A stretch of DNA of 5,347 nucleotides from Planctomycetaceae bacterium. Lineage in GTDB: Bacteria; Planctomycetota; Planctomycetia; Planctomycetales; Planctomycetaceae. Made by a program: the position numbers and the translations under genes. A model generated the notes under the pieces. The model did no database searches and was not told where the DNA came from. It was given only the letters and a program-made list of their open reading frames with translations. The stretch is taken from NCBI GenBank assembly GCA_003503535.1, contig DOCI01000175.1:6082-11428 (forward strand), in the 5' to 3' direction. Positions 1 through 5,347 of this stretch are shown here, piece after piece (the stretch's first letter is position 1; the number at the start of each line of letters is the position of its first letter).

Positions 1-3000
1 GCATTGTAGGGGCTATCGGGAATAGCCAGTTTTACGGTATGGATGGATCGGATTCAATTGTCACCGGGACTGGGGCAAGCATGGCCGATGGAGGAGATGG
101 CGACGATATTATTCAAGCCAGCGGCCGAGGAGATACTATAATTGGTGGTAGTGGGGGCGATTATGTTTATTTGTCAGAGAACGACAGGTTTCTTGATGCG
201 GGGCCATCTGACTATGTGCTTGGCCTGCAGGAAAGAATCGCCCAACGACGACAGAACCGTATTGATGCATGGGAGATCTCCGCGGCAAATTCTGTACGTC
301 GTGATCCGATTGTCCCTCAATCTGTGAGCACCAGTGCTCCTGGGATTTCAGAATTCACGCTGAGTTCCAACGTCATCACTGAAGGAGAAAGTCTATATGC
401 ATTGCTTAGAACTGATGGCTCTGGCTCATGGGCAAGGATGACAATCTTTGTCGATACAAACGGGAACGGCCGCTACGACAGTTCCACAGATCAGCAATTA
501 TATCGGTCTCGTGGGCGGACGTCGGACTACCGAGGGCAACTTCGAACATCGTCTCTCTCACCGGGGGCCTATCAGGTGCGGGCTCTGCTGGAAGCCTACA
601 ATGGCACCACCACTCTTTCCTCGGCTTTGACATTGTCCGTCCTCGAGGAGCAAGTGCTGCCTGCTCCTCCTGCTTTGCCCGACCATCTTGATATCGCCGA
701 GGACGAGGCGGTTCTGATCATTCCCAATCGCAACGGCGACGTGACTGTCCCAGGCAACGAATTAGCGGGTATCAGTCAGGTGGACCTATATGAATATCGT
801 GTGGGAACTTCTGGGGGACACGGGATTTCAGTCGACGGTCTCGAAGGGGTGATAGGACTGTACAATGCAAATGGGGACTTGATCGACGGCCCCGTTGAAG
901 GTACAACTCTTGTCACGAATCTGTCAGCGGGAGAAACATACTACATCGCGATCGCAGGAAGGAATGGGGCGACCGGAACCTATTCGCTTATTATTACAGG
1001 GCGAAATCAGGTGACACAAGGAACCATTGCGACACCTCCTGGAAATTATGCTGGCACTGGCACAGGAACGTTCGTGTCTGGAGCGTCCATCCACTATTGG
1101 CGGGTCGTTGCCCCCGTATCCGCAAGCTTGCTCGAAGTCGATGTCACTTCTGCCGCAGGCAATCCTCTGTGGGTACGCATCGCCGACGAGCAGAACAACG
1201 TCATAGGATTTGCCGATTTCGGACGTCCGGGTTCCGAGCATATCCTGCGGAACTTGCCCGTCAATTCGGGTCAGACTTACTACATCACCGTTCATGGTTT
1301 GTACGAGCTGGAAGGGGACTATTCGGTTACAGCCGACTTCTATCCGGACGATGTCGGATTTCCCACAGCAATTCTGCCAACGACGGCTCTTGCGGATTAT
1401 CAACCGCTCATTATCCAGGCTGATGGGGATTATTCGCTTCCCAATCAGCAAATCGCCTCGGCGGGTGAATTCAAATATTTCCATATCGCACCATCATTCA
1501 GTGGTGACTTTATTATTCGGACCACCGGTAGTACAGACACACTACTCGGGGTGTACTCTGGCAACGGCGCACAACTTCTGGCACAGAGCGACAACGACGC
1601 TGACTCTTTAAATGGTCAAGTTCAGGTTTCACTCACCGGTGGAGACGAGTACTGGGGACTTGTGCGGGGTGTCGGAGATGAGACAGGCAGTTTTGGCGTG
1701 GAATTGATTGGGCCAGATCAGGCTGTCAGCGTCATCCCAATTGGTGGCTTATCAAATCAGGGGACAGATTCCTTTTTCGTCGGCGTCACCAGCAGCCGTC
1801 AGGAGTACTTTCAGTTCACGGCACCGGTCGGGACGGACACTGCATTCATTCAAGTAGAGGCCACAGATCCAGAGAACCGCCCCTTGGATATTGTTTGGTT
1901 CATCGAAGATTCCCAAGGAAACATTACCACCATCGATTCGGGTGGAGTCAATGTCGCTGAGATCCTGAACAGTTTCGCCGTCAATGAAGGTGAAACGTAT
2001 TTTATTACTGTCACCAGTAAAGACCGTGCTCCGGGCTCCGGTCGGCTGACTATTGATCTCGGACCTGACGCTGTCGGTGCAGGCGAGTTCGTAGCGACTA
2101 CAACTTTTTATGACAACCAGGATCAGCCACGTACGGCCATCAACGCAAACGGGCAAAGCGTCATAGTCTGGACTCGGGACCCGGCTCAGGGAGCTTCTAA
2201 CGGCGATCTTGATGATGATATTTATTTTCAAATCTTTGACACAAACGGTCAACCTGTTGGAAGTGAAACACGGGCTAATGTGGATGACGATTTCGTCTAT
2301 CAGGGCAACCCAGATGTTGGAATTGCATCTGACGGGAGTTTTTGGATCGTGTGGCAAGATTTTGATAATAGTTTGACCCGAGTTCGCAAATTCAATTCAT
2401 TCGGGACAGCGTTGACCGACGAGATCGACGTGGGGTTCAGCGGTGCTTTTCAAGCAGAGATTGCGGTCCATGACGATGGGACGTTTGCGGTTATCGGAAG
2501 TAACAGCGATCAGATTCTATTTAGATCATTTTCGAGTACCGGGACGCCCAGCAGTTCCGTACTGACGGTGGATGATCCAGCTGGAAATGATGATGTTTTG
2601 GATCCGACACTCGCCATACTTCCGGGTGGTGGATACGTCGGAGCCTGGACCACCGAGGAATTCAATTACAACATCATCGCCCAAAGATTTGATTCGACAG
2701 GTACTAAAGTGGGAGGCGAGATCTCTGTTGCTCCCGCAGCCGTAAGTCAATTTAACACACAGATTGAAACGAATGCTTCAGGGCAGTTTGCTGTTGCATA
2801 CCGACAGAATGATGACGACGGGACAGGATCAAACGTTTACTTGCAGTTATTCACTGCTTCTGGAATCCATGTCGGGACGGCGGATCGAGTCCATCTTGTC
2901 ACTTCCGGAAATCAGGAACACCCCGTGTTAGAAGTCAGGGATGACGGAAGCGTGGTTGTGCTATGGTCAAGTGCCGACCAAGACGGAAGCGGTGCGGGCG

Positions 3001-5347
3001 TTTACCTTCGTCAATTTGATCGTTTCGGTGAAGCTGTCACCTCGATGGAATCGCTACTCAACACATTTACCAGTGGAGATCAGGAACGCCCCACCATTTC
3101 CACGAGCGGTGATGATTCGTTCTTTGTTGCTTGGGAAAGCGATGGTCAGGATGGCAGTGTCGACTCTGTTGTTGCCTTGCGGCTCACTTTGCCTTCGCCA
3201 CCGCCTCAGCCAGTGATCTCTATTACGGAGTCCACTGGAGTGACGAACGACTTGATCGTCCCGTTTGGGATGGTGACGCAATTTTCTATGTCGCCCACAC
3301 GAGTCATCCGTATCGAGAATACGGGAACTGCGGCTCTGACCGGGCAGTTAACCCTGGCAGGCGCAGATTCTGCGGCCTACTCGTACGATGGGTCGAACAC
3401 CTTGTCTCTGGCCCCCGGGACGTTTCGGGACGTCACGGTGACAATGGCAACGAATGTTCGCGGTCCGTTTAATGCCCAGCTTGTCGTTGACCACAATGCA
3501 ATTGGAGACCAAGTTGCCGTCGTCCTTGATGGTCAGGTCAGCCCCGTTCCAGATGGCCGTGAACTCAATAATTCCGACGAGACAGCGTCTAATCTGGGCA
3601 CAATTTCGAGTGTCAACCTGGGTGGAATGACACTTCATACAAGCACCGATGTGGATTGGTTTCGATTTAGCGTTGCAACGTACAGTGAAGTGACGGTTTC
3701 CACGACATTCTCTCATGCTGAGGGAGATATTGACTTGTTTGTTTATGACAGAAACCTTGGAATTCGCGCACTTTCCGCATCCTCGACCGACAACGAGCAG
3801 GCAGTGTTCATCCTTGACGGAAATGAAGACGCGTATGTTCTGATAGCGGGGAATGGCGCAGTTAGTAACCTCTATAGCTTGTCGGTCGAGGCGGTAGCAG
3901 AACCACGACCGGAAGTCCATTTATTGGAGTCCGTCGGAACAACTGAGGTGTCTGAGGACGGAATGACTGATACATATTCTGTAGTCCTGAATGCGGCACC
4001 GGATGCTGACGTGCAGATTGAGGTTATTCCTGACAACCAGATTGATCTGGGATCGGGCCGAGGGAATCCAATCAGTTTGATTTTTACTCCGATGAATTGG
4101 GACATACCTCAGAATGTGATCGTCTCAGCCCCAAATGACGGAGATGTTGAAGGTGCACATTCAGGACTGATCAGTCACTTGGTTGTGAGTGGTGACGGCC
4201 GTTATGATGGTTATGAGATTTCCAATGTGACAGTTGACATCGTCGATGCGAATCTTCCCTCAAATGTTTCTCTATCAAACACCGTCACAACGTTGTCAGA
4301 GAACGCTATTACCACTCCTCGTATCAAGGTCGCGGACATCATTGTGAACGATGATGGTATAGGCACCAGGCGCTTATCTCTCAGCGGTTCGGATGCCGCC
4401 CTGTTCGAAATTGACGGCACCGAGTTGTTCCTCATCGCCGGAGCCATGCTCGACTTCGAGGCCAATCCGTCCTTGGACGTAACGGTTCAGGTTGATGACA
4501 CCACAGTGGGAATGACGCCCGATGACACGGCTCCGTTGAGTATCACGATCACCGATGTCAATGAACCGCCCACTGTCGCTCTCCAGAACACAACGACCAC
4601 CTTTGCCGAGGATTTTGACACGACAACCCGCACCAAGGTGGCCGATATTGTTGTCACCGATGATGCCCTTGGTACGAACGTTCTAAGTCTCACCGGAGCC
4701 GATGCCAGCCTGTTTGAGATCGATGCCACCGAACTGTTCCTGATCGCCGGAGCGATGCTCGACTTTGAAAGCAATCCCGCTCTGGACGTGACGGTCGAAG
4801 TTGACGACACGACTCTGGGATCCACCCCTGATGATACCGCTCTGCTGACGATCAGCGTGACCGATGTTAATGAAAACGGGCCAACAACAAGAATTGACAT
4901 CACTCCCTCCAGCCTGGGCTATGGCATCCCCGGTCAGGACAATGCGACCGGTAACGGCTTTATTCTCTACAGCCAGCAGAGCGTTCAACAACGGTTTGCC
5001 GGTGCGATCATCGCCAATGGAGCTGAGCACTTTGTGGCAGTCCGTTATATCAACAGTCAATGGCAATATGCCCACAACGATGTCTGGGTGGACTTTACTC
5101 CGACCACGGGAGATCGACTGATCGCCGCGATCAATTTCGACAGCAGTCAGGTGCAGATGCTGCTAGGGAGCAGCGGGAGCGTGAACGGGATCAACCAGGG
5201 GTATGTCGAGAGTGATCTGACGATTACCCCCAACCAGTGGAGAGACCGTCCGAACGCGGGGGAGTTTGGGATCTCGGGGACTTACTTCACGGTGGAACAG
5301 ACTATAACCCGAGTTGACATTGCCCCCTCCAGCCTGGGCTATGGCAT
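1..5347 (+). CDS. Giant multidomain secreted/surface protein, partial at both ends (RTX - Ig - PPC-like - propeller - ASH - PPC - Calx-beta - cadherin)
   Basis: One reading frame (first complete codon at base 3) runs through the entire window without a stop, giving 1781 codons; start and stop lie outside. The translation is a chain of extracellular beta-domains: RTX-like repeats, an Ig-like domain with a calcium loop, four PPC-like domains, a seven-repeat propeller, an ASH-type domain, a canonical PPC, a Calx-beta-like domain, two cadherin-like repeats and an unnamed 140-residue repeat. I find no cysteine and only six lysines (K491, K673, K796, K902, K1442, K1545), with abundant Asp, Gly, Thr, Ser and Val, as expected of a secreted calcium-binding surface protein. 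No catalytic motif, membrane segment or anchor is visible. The likely role is adhesion or extracellular matrix, inferred from domain types only. The combination suggests a planctomycete. Coding status is near certain; function is uncertain. Confidence 0.96.
33..224 (+). other. Degenerate RTX-type (hemolysin-like) calcium-binding repeat patch
   Basis: Residues 11-74 are Gly/Asp-rich with loose nonapeptide spacing. Visible units include GGDGDDIIQ (30-38), GRGDTIIGG (41-49) and GSGGDYVYL (49-57), matching the GGxGxDxux pattern of RTX beta-rolls, in which Gly-x-Gly-x-Asp turns bind calcium between hydrophobic half-strands. Only about three clear units are present here; flanking turns (YGMDGSDSIV, AGPSDYVLG) look eroded. 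More repeats may lie upstream of the window. In classical RTX toxins such repeats sit near the C-terminus and help type I secretion; here at least 1700 residues follow, so the patch is internal and more likely structural. Confidence 0.72.
225..338 (+). other. Arg/Gln-rich linker between RTX patch and Ig-like domain
   Basis: Residues 75-112 contrast with the rest of the protein. The stretch LQERIAQRRQNRIDAWEISA (75-94) has no Gly or Pro, is amphipathic and could form a helix. It carries Arg at 78, 82, 83, 86, 99 and 100 within 23 residues, and is followed by a Pro/Ser/Thr-rich tail (101-114) that leads into the next beta-domain. I do not recognise it as a known domain. It may be an interdomain helix or a protease-sensitive hinge; nothing in the sequence decides between these. 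Confidence 0.5.
339..650 (+). other. Ig-like beta-sandwich domain with an EF-hand-like calcium loop
   Basis: Residues 113-216 show alternating hydrophobic strands beginning ISEFTLSSNVITEGESL and ending with LSPGAYQVRALLEAYNG then LSSALTLSVLE, the layout of an Ig/PKD-like sandwich (the 'PGxYxVxA' strand is typical). Inserted at residues 151-163 (bases 453-491) is DTNGNGRYDSSTD, which fits an EF-hand or dockerin-type loop with D151, N153, N155 and D159 as ligands and G156 at the turn. Such 'VDTNGNGxxD' loops occur in many large surface proteins of planctomycetes and related bacteria. A single loop is present, without the paired helices of a true dockerin. Confidence 0.62.
453..491 (+). other. 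EF-hand-like calcium-binding loop
   Basis: Residues 151-163, DTNGNGRYDSSTD, follow the hydrophobic strand MTIFV. D151, N153, N155 and D159 occupy EF-hand loop positions 1, 3, 5 and 9, G156 the conserved position 6, and T162/D163 position 12 or 13. It is probably a single calcium site stabilising the surrounding Ig-like domain. Confidence 0.66.
675..1007 (+). other. PPC-like beta-domain 1 (divergent)
   Basis: Residues 225-335 have the layout of a pre-peptidase C-terminal (PPC)-type jelly-roll. A strand carrying the sensed core is VDLYEYRV (260-267), followed by the 'LYNANGDLI' strand-turn-strand (286-294), the 'TNLSAGETYYIAIAG' strand (305-319) and the closing 'TGTYSLIITG' strand (324-333). 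The paired motifs 'L..GetYyi.i.G' and 'tGtYsl.i.G' are the best evidence. The usual opening signature (E.Ndt...A) is missing, so family assignment rests on the C-terminal half. PPC domains are non-catalytic and usually accessory in secreted proteins. Confidence 0.58.
1020..1343 (+). other. PPC-like beta-domain 2 (divergent)
   Basis: Residues 340-447 repeat the architecture of the preceding domain: an opening Gly/Thr-rich strand, an aromatic strand IHYWRVVAP (363-371), a 'LEVDVTSAAGNPLWVRIADEQNNVI' region (split over 377-401), and the closing pair 'LPVNSGQTYYITVHG' (418-432) and 'EGDYSVTADF' (437-446). These correspond to 'LSAGETYYIAIAG' and 'TGTYSLIITG' of domain 1, so the two are probably diverged copies of one module. 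Sequence identity outside these strands is low. Confidence 0.55.
1404..1712 (+). other. PPC-like beta-domain 3
   Basis: Residues 468-570 contain 'GEFKYFHIAPSFSGDFIIRT' (488-507), equivalent to the D.D.y.f..p..g.l.v.. strand pair of PPC domains. Then come 'DTLLGVYSGNGAQLLAQSDN' (512-531), the classic PPC pattern in which a value or cup strand is followed by 's.dd', and the closing strands GGDEYWGLVRG (546-556) and TGSFGVELIG (561-570). The match to PPC is better than for domains 1 and 2. Two of the protein's rare aromatic pairs (K491-Y492-F493 and Y550-W551) sit in the core strands. Confidence 0.63.
1722..2066 (+). other. PPC-like beta-domain 4 (divergent)
   Basis: Residues 574-688 show 'RQEYFQFTAPVGTDTAFIQV' (599-618), resembling the Y-F-x-F-x-A-P strand of PPC domains, then LDIVWFIEDSQGNI (628-641) and 'FAVNEGETYFITVTSKD' (658-674), and a final strand GSGRLTIDLG (678-687). 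The 'neGeTYFItVts' segment parallels 'LSAGETYYIAIAG' in domain 1 and 'VNSGQTYYITVHG' in domain 2, so this is a fourth copy of the array preceding the propeller. Confidence 0.55.
2079..3191 (+). other. Seven-repeat beta-propeller-like domain
   Basis: Residues 693-1063 hold seven repeats of about 48-61 residues, each with the pattern 'P.i....dGsf.v.W....dg...v..q.F...G..vg'. Starts are near 708, 768, 815, 868, 918, 973 and 1029. The strand-ending aromatic is W723, W784, W882, Y933, W988 and W1044, with repeat 3 lacking it (AVIGS, 829-833). The F-x-x-x-G turn appears in repeats 1-6 (FDTNG, FNSFG, FSSTG, FDSTG, FTASG, FDRFG). Repeat 7 ends after LRLT (1059-1062) without its outer strand. The segment before repeat 1 (EFVATTTFYDNQDQP, 695-709) looks like that missing outer strand, the usual 'velcro' closure. 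This repeat type is common beside RTX and Calx-beta domains in bacterial surface proteins. The propeller fold is inferred. Confidence 0.72.
3207..3539 (+). other. ASH/Hydin-like 'choice-of-anchor D' Ig-like domain
   Basis: Residues 1069-1179 follow a Pro-rich hinge (LPSPPPQP, 1063-1070) and match the family pattern well: an opening strand VISITES (1071-1077), 'VPFGMV' (1086-1091) for the usual 'fG.v', 'RVIRIENTGTAALTGQLTLAG' (split across 1100-1120) for 'r.v.i.NtGtaaLt...i.l.G', then LSLAPGTFRDVTVTM (1134-1148) for 'l.pG....v.V.f', 'RGPFNAQLVVDHNA' (1153-1166), and the closing VAVVLDGQV (1171-1179) for 'v.v.L.G.v'. These Ig-like modules are structural, found in extracellular and ciliary proteins, and give no specific ligand. 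Confidence 0.8.
3549..3896 (+). other. Canonical PPC (bacterial pre-peptidase C-terminal) domain
   Basis: Residues 1183-1298 carry the full family signature in order: the opening 'DGRELNNSDETASNLGTI' (1184-1201) for 'e.NNs..tA..LG', 'STDVDWFRFSV' (1214-1224), 'GDIDLFVYD' (1241-1249), 'SASSTDNEQA' (1258-1267), 'DAYVLIAGNGAVSNLYSLSV' (1276-1295). D1216, D1218, D1242 and D1244 sit at positions that are acidic in the family. In secreted peptidases this domain is often cleaved after export; in giant surface proteins it is a repeated structural unit. It fits the family far better than the four earlier PPC-like units. Confidence 0.88.
3906..4250 (+). other. Calx-beta-like domain
   Basis: Residues 1302-1416 read 'EVHLLESVGTTEVSEDGMTD' (1304-1323), then TYSVVLNAAPDADVQIEV, 'LIFTPMNWDIPQNVIVSA' (1359-1376), 'NDGDVEGAHSGLISHLVVSG' (1378-1397) and the closing NVTVDIVDAN (1408-1417). 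This matches the extracellular repeat 'v.ES.GsT.V.EgG..DsY.VvLt..P..dV.i....' with 'ltFTp.NW..PQ.V.V.A.dD..vEG.Hs..I.H....' seen in many planctomycete and marine bacterial surface proteins, related to Calx-beta modules. Acidic residues E1318, D1319, D1379, D1381 and E1383 are where such modules bind calcium. It precedes the two cadherin-like repeats with only a short linker. Confidence 0.8.
4263..4571 (+). repeat. Cadherin-like tandem repeat, copy 1 (103 residues)
   Basis: Residues 1421-1523 form a cadherin-type unit: LSENA (1431-1435) as the N-terminal acidic site, RIKVADIIVNDDGIGTRRLSL (split over 1440-1460), the 'SGSDAALFEIDGTELFLIAG' core (1461-1480), LDFE (1483-1486) with the conserved calcium-site acid, VQVDDTTVG (1495-1503) and the closing TDVNEPP (1517-1523). 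DVNE-type ends and LDFE correspond to the cadherin DxNDN-like and LDxE calcium-binding motifs. About 70% of aligned residues are identical to copy 2, by hand alignment without gaps, and the two copies abut exactly at a 309-base period. Confidence 0.87.
4572..4880 (+). repeat. Cadherin-like tandem repeat, copy 2 (103 residues)
   Basis: Residues 1524-1626 repeat copy 1 in register: FAEDFDTTTRTKVADI (1534-1549), TDDALGTNVLSLTGADASLF (1552-1571), EIDATELFLIAGAMLDFE (1572-1589) and the end TDVNENG (1620-1626). LDFE lies exactly 103 residues after its counterpart. Many aligned codons differ only at third positions, so the duplication is old enough for synonymous drift but protein sequence is held or homogenised. 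After this copy the linker PTT leads to a different module, so only two cadherin-like repeats are present here. Repeats of this wording are characteristic of giant planctomycete proteins, which is the main basis for the taxonomic guess. Confidence 0.87.
4890..5309 (+). repeat. Unnamed 140-residue Trp-containing repeat unit, copy 1
   Basis: Residues 1630-1769 open with RIDITPSSLGYGIPGQD and run through QRFAGAIIANGAEHFVAVRY (1663-1682), INSQWQYAHNDVWVDFTP (1683-1700), 'TGDRLIAAINFDSSQVQMLLG' (split over 1702-1722), NGINQGYVESDLTITPNQW (1728-1746) and GEFGISGTYFTVEQ (1753-1766). It looks all-beta with three Trp residues (1687, 1695, 1746) and several NG/DG-type turns. I do not recognise a named family. 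Its opening motif recurs 140 codons later at the window edge, so it is a tandem repeat. No catalytic pattern is evident, and it has the highest third-position GC of the segments I counted (95 of 140 codons). Confidence 0.7.
4905..4927 (+). repeat. 23-base perfect direct repeat, left copy
   Basis: These 23 bases, encoding PSSLGYG plus the first two bases of the next codon, are identical to bases 5325-5347. The spacing of 420 bases equals 140 codons, so this is the best conserved part of the protein repeat. The base just upstream differs (t at 4904, c at 5324); the right end is limited by the window edge and the identity may extend further. Confidence 0.9.
5310..5347 (+). repeat. Start of copy 2 of the 140-residue repeat, cut by window end
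   Basis: Residues 1770-1781 read RVDIAPSSLGYG against RIDITPSSLGYG at 1630-1641: ten of twelve identical and one conservative change. Only the first twelve residues are in the window, so the copy number and how far the repeat continues are unknown. Confidence 0.78.
5325..5347 (+). repeat. 23-base perfect direct repeat, right copy
   Basis: Identical to bases 4905-4927 and in the same reading frame; it runs to the last base of the window, so its true right end is not seen. Confidence 0.9.

Noticed and set aside
142..691. Short + strand frames in the other two phases (61, 87 and 60 codons)
   Set aside because: They overlap the continuous long frame and encode Cys/Arg-rich sequence without domain features; a frameshift in the main gene is not needed because the main frame stays open and domain-like throughout.
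924..1484. Antisense open frame of 186 codons
   Set aside because: It lies wholly opposite the long sense frame, encodes a Cys/Arg-rich sequence with no recognisable domain, and has no credible ribosome site or neighbours; the sense frame there codes for PPC-like domains.
1752..2357. Antisense open frame of 201 codons
   Set aside because: Same reasoning: no domain similarity visible, and the opposite strand encodes recognisable PPC-like and propeller strands.
3054..3472. Possible enzyme or transporter segment at the Pro-rich region after the propeller
   Set aside because: LPSPPPQP is a short hinge between the propeller and the ASH-type domain; no catalytic motif or hydrophobic membrane-spanning stretch is present.
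3348..3920. Antisense open frame of 190 codons
   Set aside because: Opposite to the well-matched ASH and canonical PPC domains; Cys-rich low-complexity shadow translation.
4263..4880. CRISPR or satellite-type array
   Set aside because: There are only two 309-base units, both coding and diverged at the nucleotide level; there are no short identical repeats with unique spacers.
4211..4903. Two antisense frames with internally similar translations (KSSMAPAMRN / KSSIAPAIRN)
   Set aside because: The similarity is only the mirror image of the 309-base sense-strand cadherin repeat; a stop between them and the strong sense-strand family match make them shadows.
4905..5347. Mobile-element or phage attachment-type direct repeats
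   Set aside because: The repeated 23 bases are in frame, code for the opening motif of a protein repeat and are separated by an exact multiple of three; no transposase or inverted ends are present.
1..5347. Promoters, ribosome sites, terminators or RNA genes inside the window
   Set aside because: The entire window is one open frame with domain-level coding evidence from end to end; no intergenic gap and no convincing stem-loop with a T-run or tRNA-like pattern was seen.

Overview
The whole window lies inside one very large protein-coding gene on the + strand. The reading frame that begins at base 3 has no stop codon through base 5345 (1781 complete codons, residue n at bases 3n to 3n+2). Neither its start nor its stop is in the window. 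No other gene, RNA gene, promoter, terminator or intergenic stretch is visible, and the other open frames on both strands are shadows of this gene. All residue numbers below count from the first complete codon in the window.

The protein is a modular, all-beta, acidic protein of the giant secreted or cell-surface type. In order it has: a degenerate RTX-type glycine/aspartate-rich repeat patch (about residues 11-74); a basic Arg/Gln-rich linker (75-112); an Ig-like beta-sandwich carrying an EF-hand-like loop (113-216); four divergent PPC-like beta-domains (225-688); a seven-repeat stretch best read as a seven-bladed beta-propeller (693-1063); an ASH/'choice-of-anchor D'-type Ig domain (1069-1179); a canonical PPC domain (1183-1298); a Calx-beta-like domain (1302-1416); two tandem cadherin-like repeats of 103 residues, about 70% identical (1421-1626); and a 140-residue Trp-containing unit I cannot name (1630-1769). 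A second copy of that last unit begins just before the window ends.

The organism is probably a planctomycete (Pirellulales/Planctomycetales-like). This is inference: cadherin-like repeats of the form 'TTRIKVADI..TDD.LGTN.LSLSGADA.LFEID', together with PPC, Calx-beta and choice-of-anchor domains in one multi-thousand-residue protein, are a familiar combination in that phylum. The mixed GC content and balanced codon use are compatible with this. No taxonomic marker gene is present.

The likely role is an extracellular adhesin, matrix or surface-layer-associated protein whose domains are rigidified by calcium. No enzyme active site, transmembrane segment, signal peptide or sorting signal is visible in this interior segment. 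The points most worth a second look are the unnamed 140-residue repeat, the seven-repeat propeller with apparent circular closure, the near-absence of lysine and absence of cysteine, and the rise in third-position GC in the repeat-rich C-terminal part of the window.
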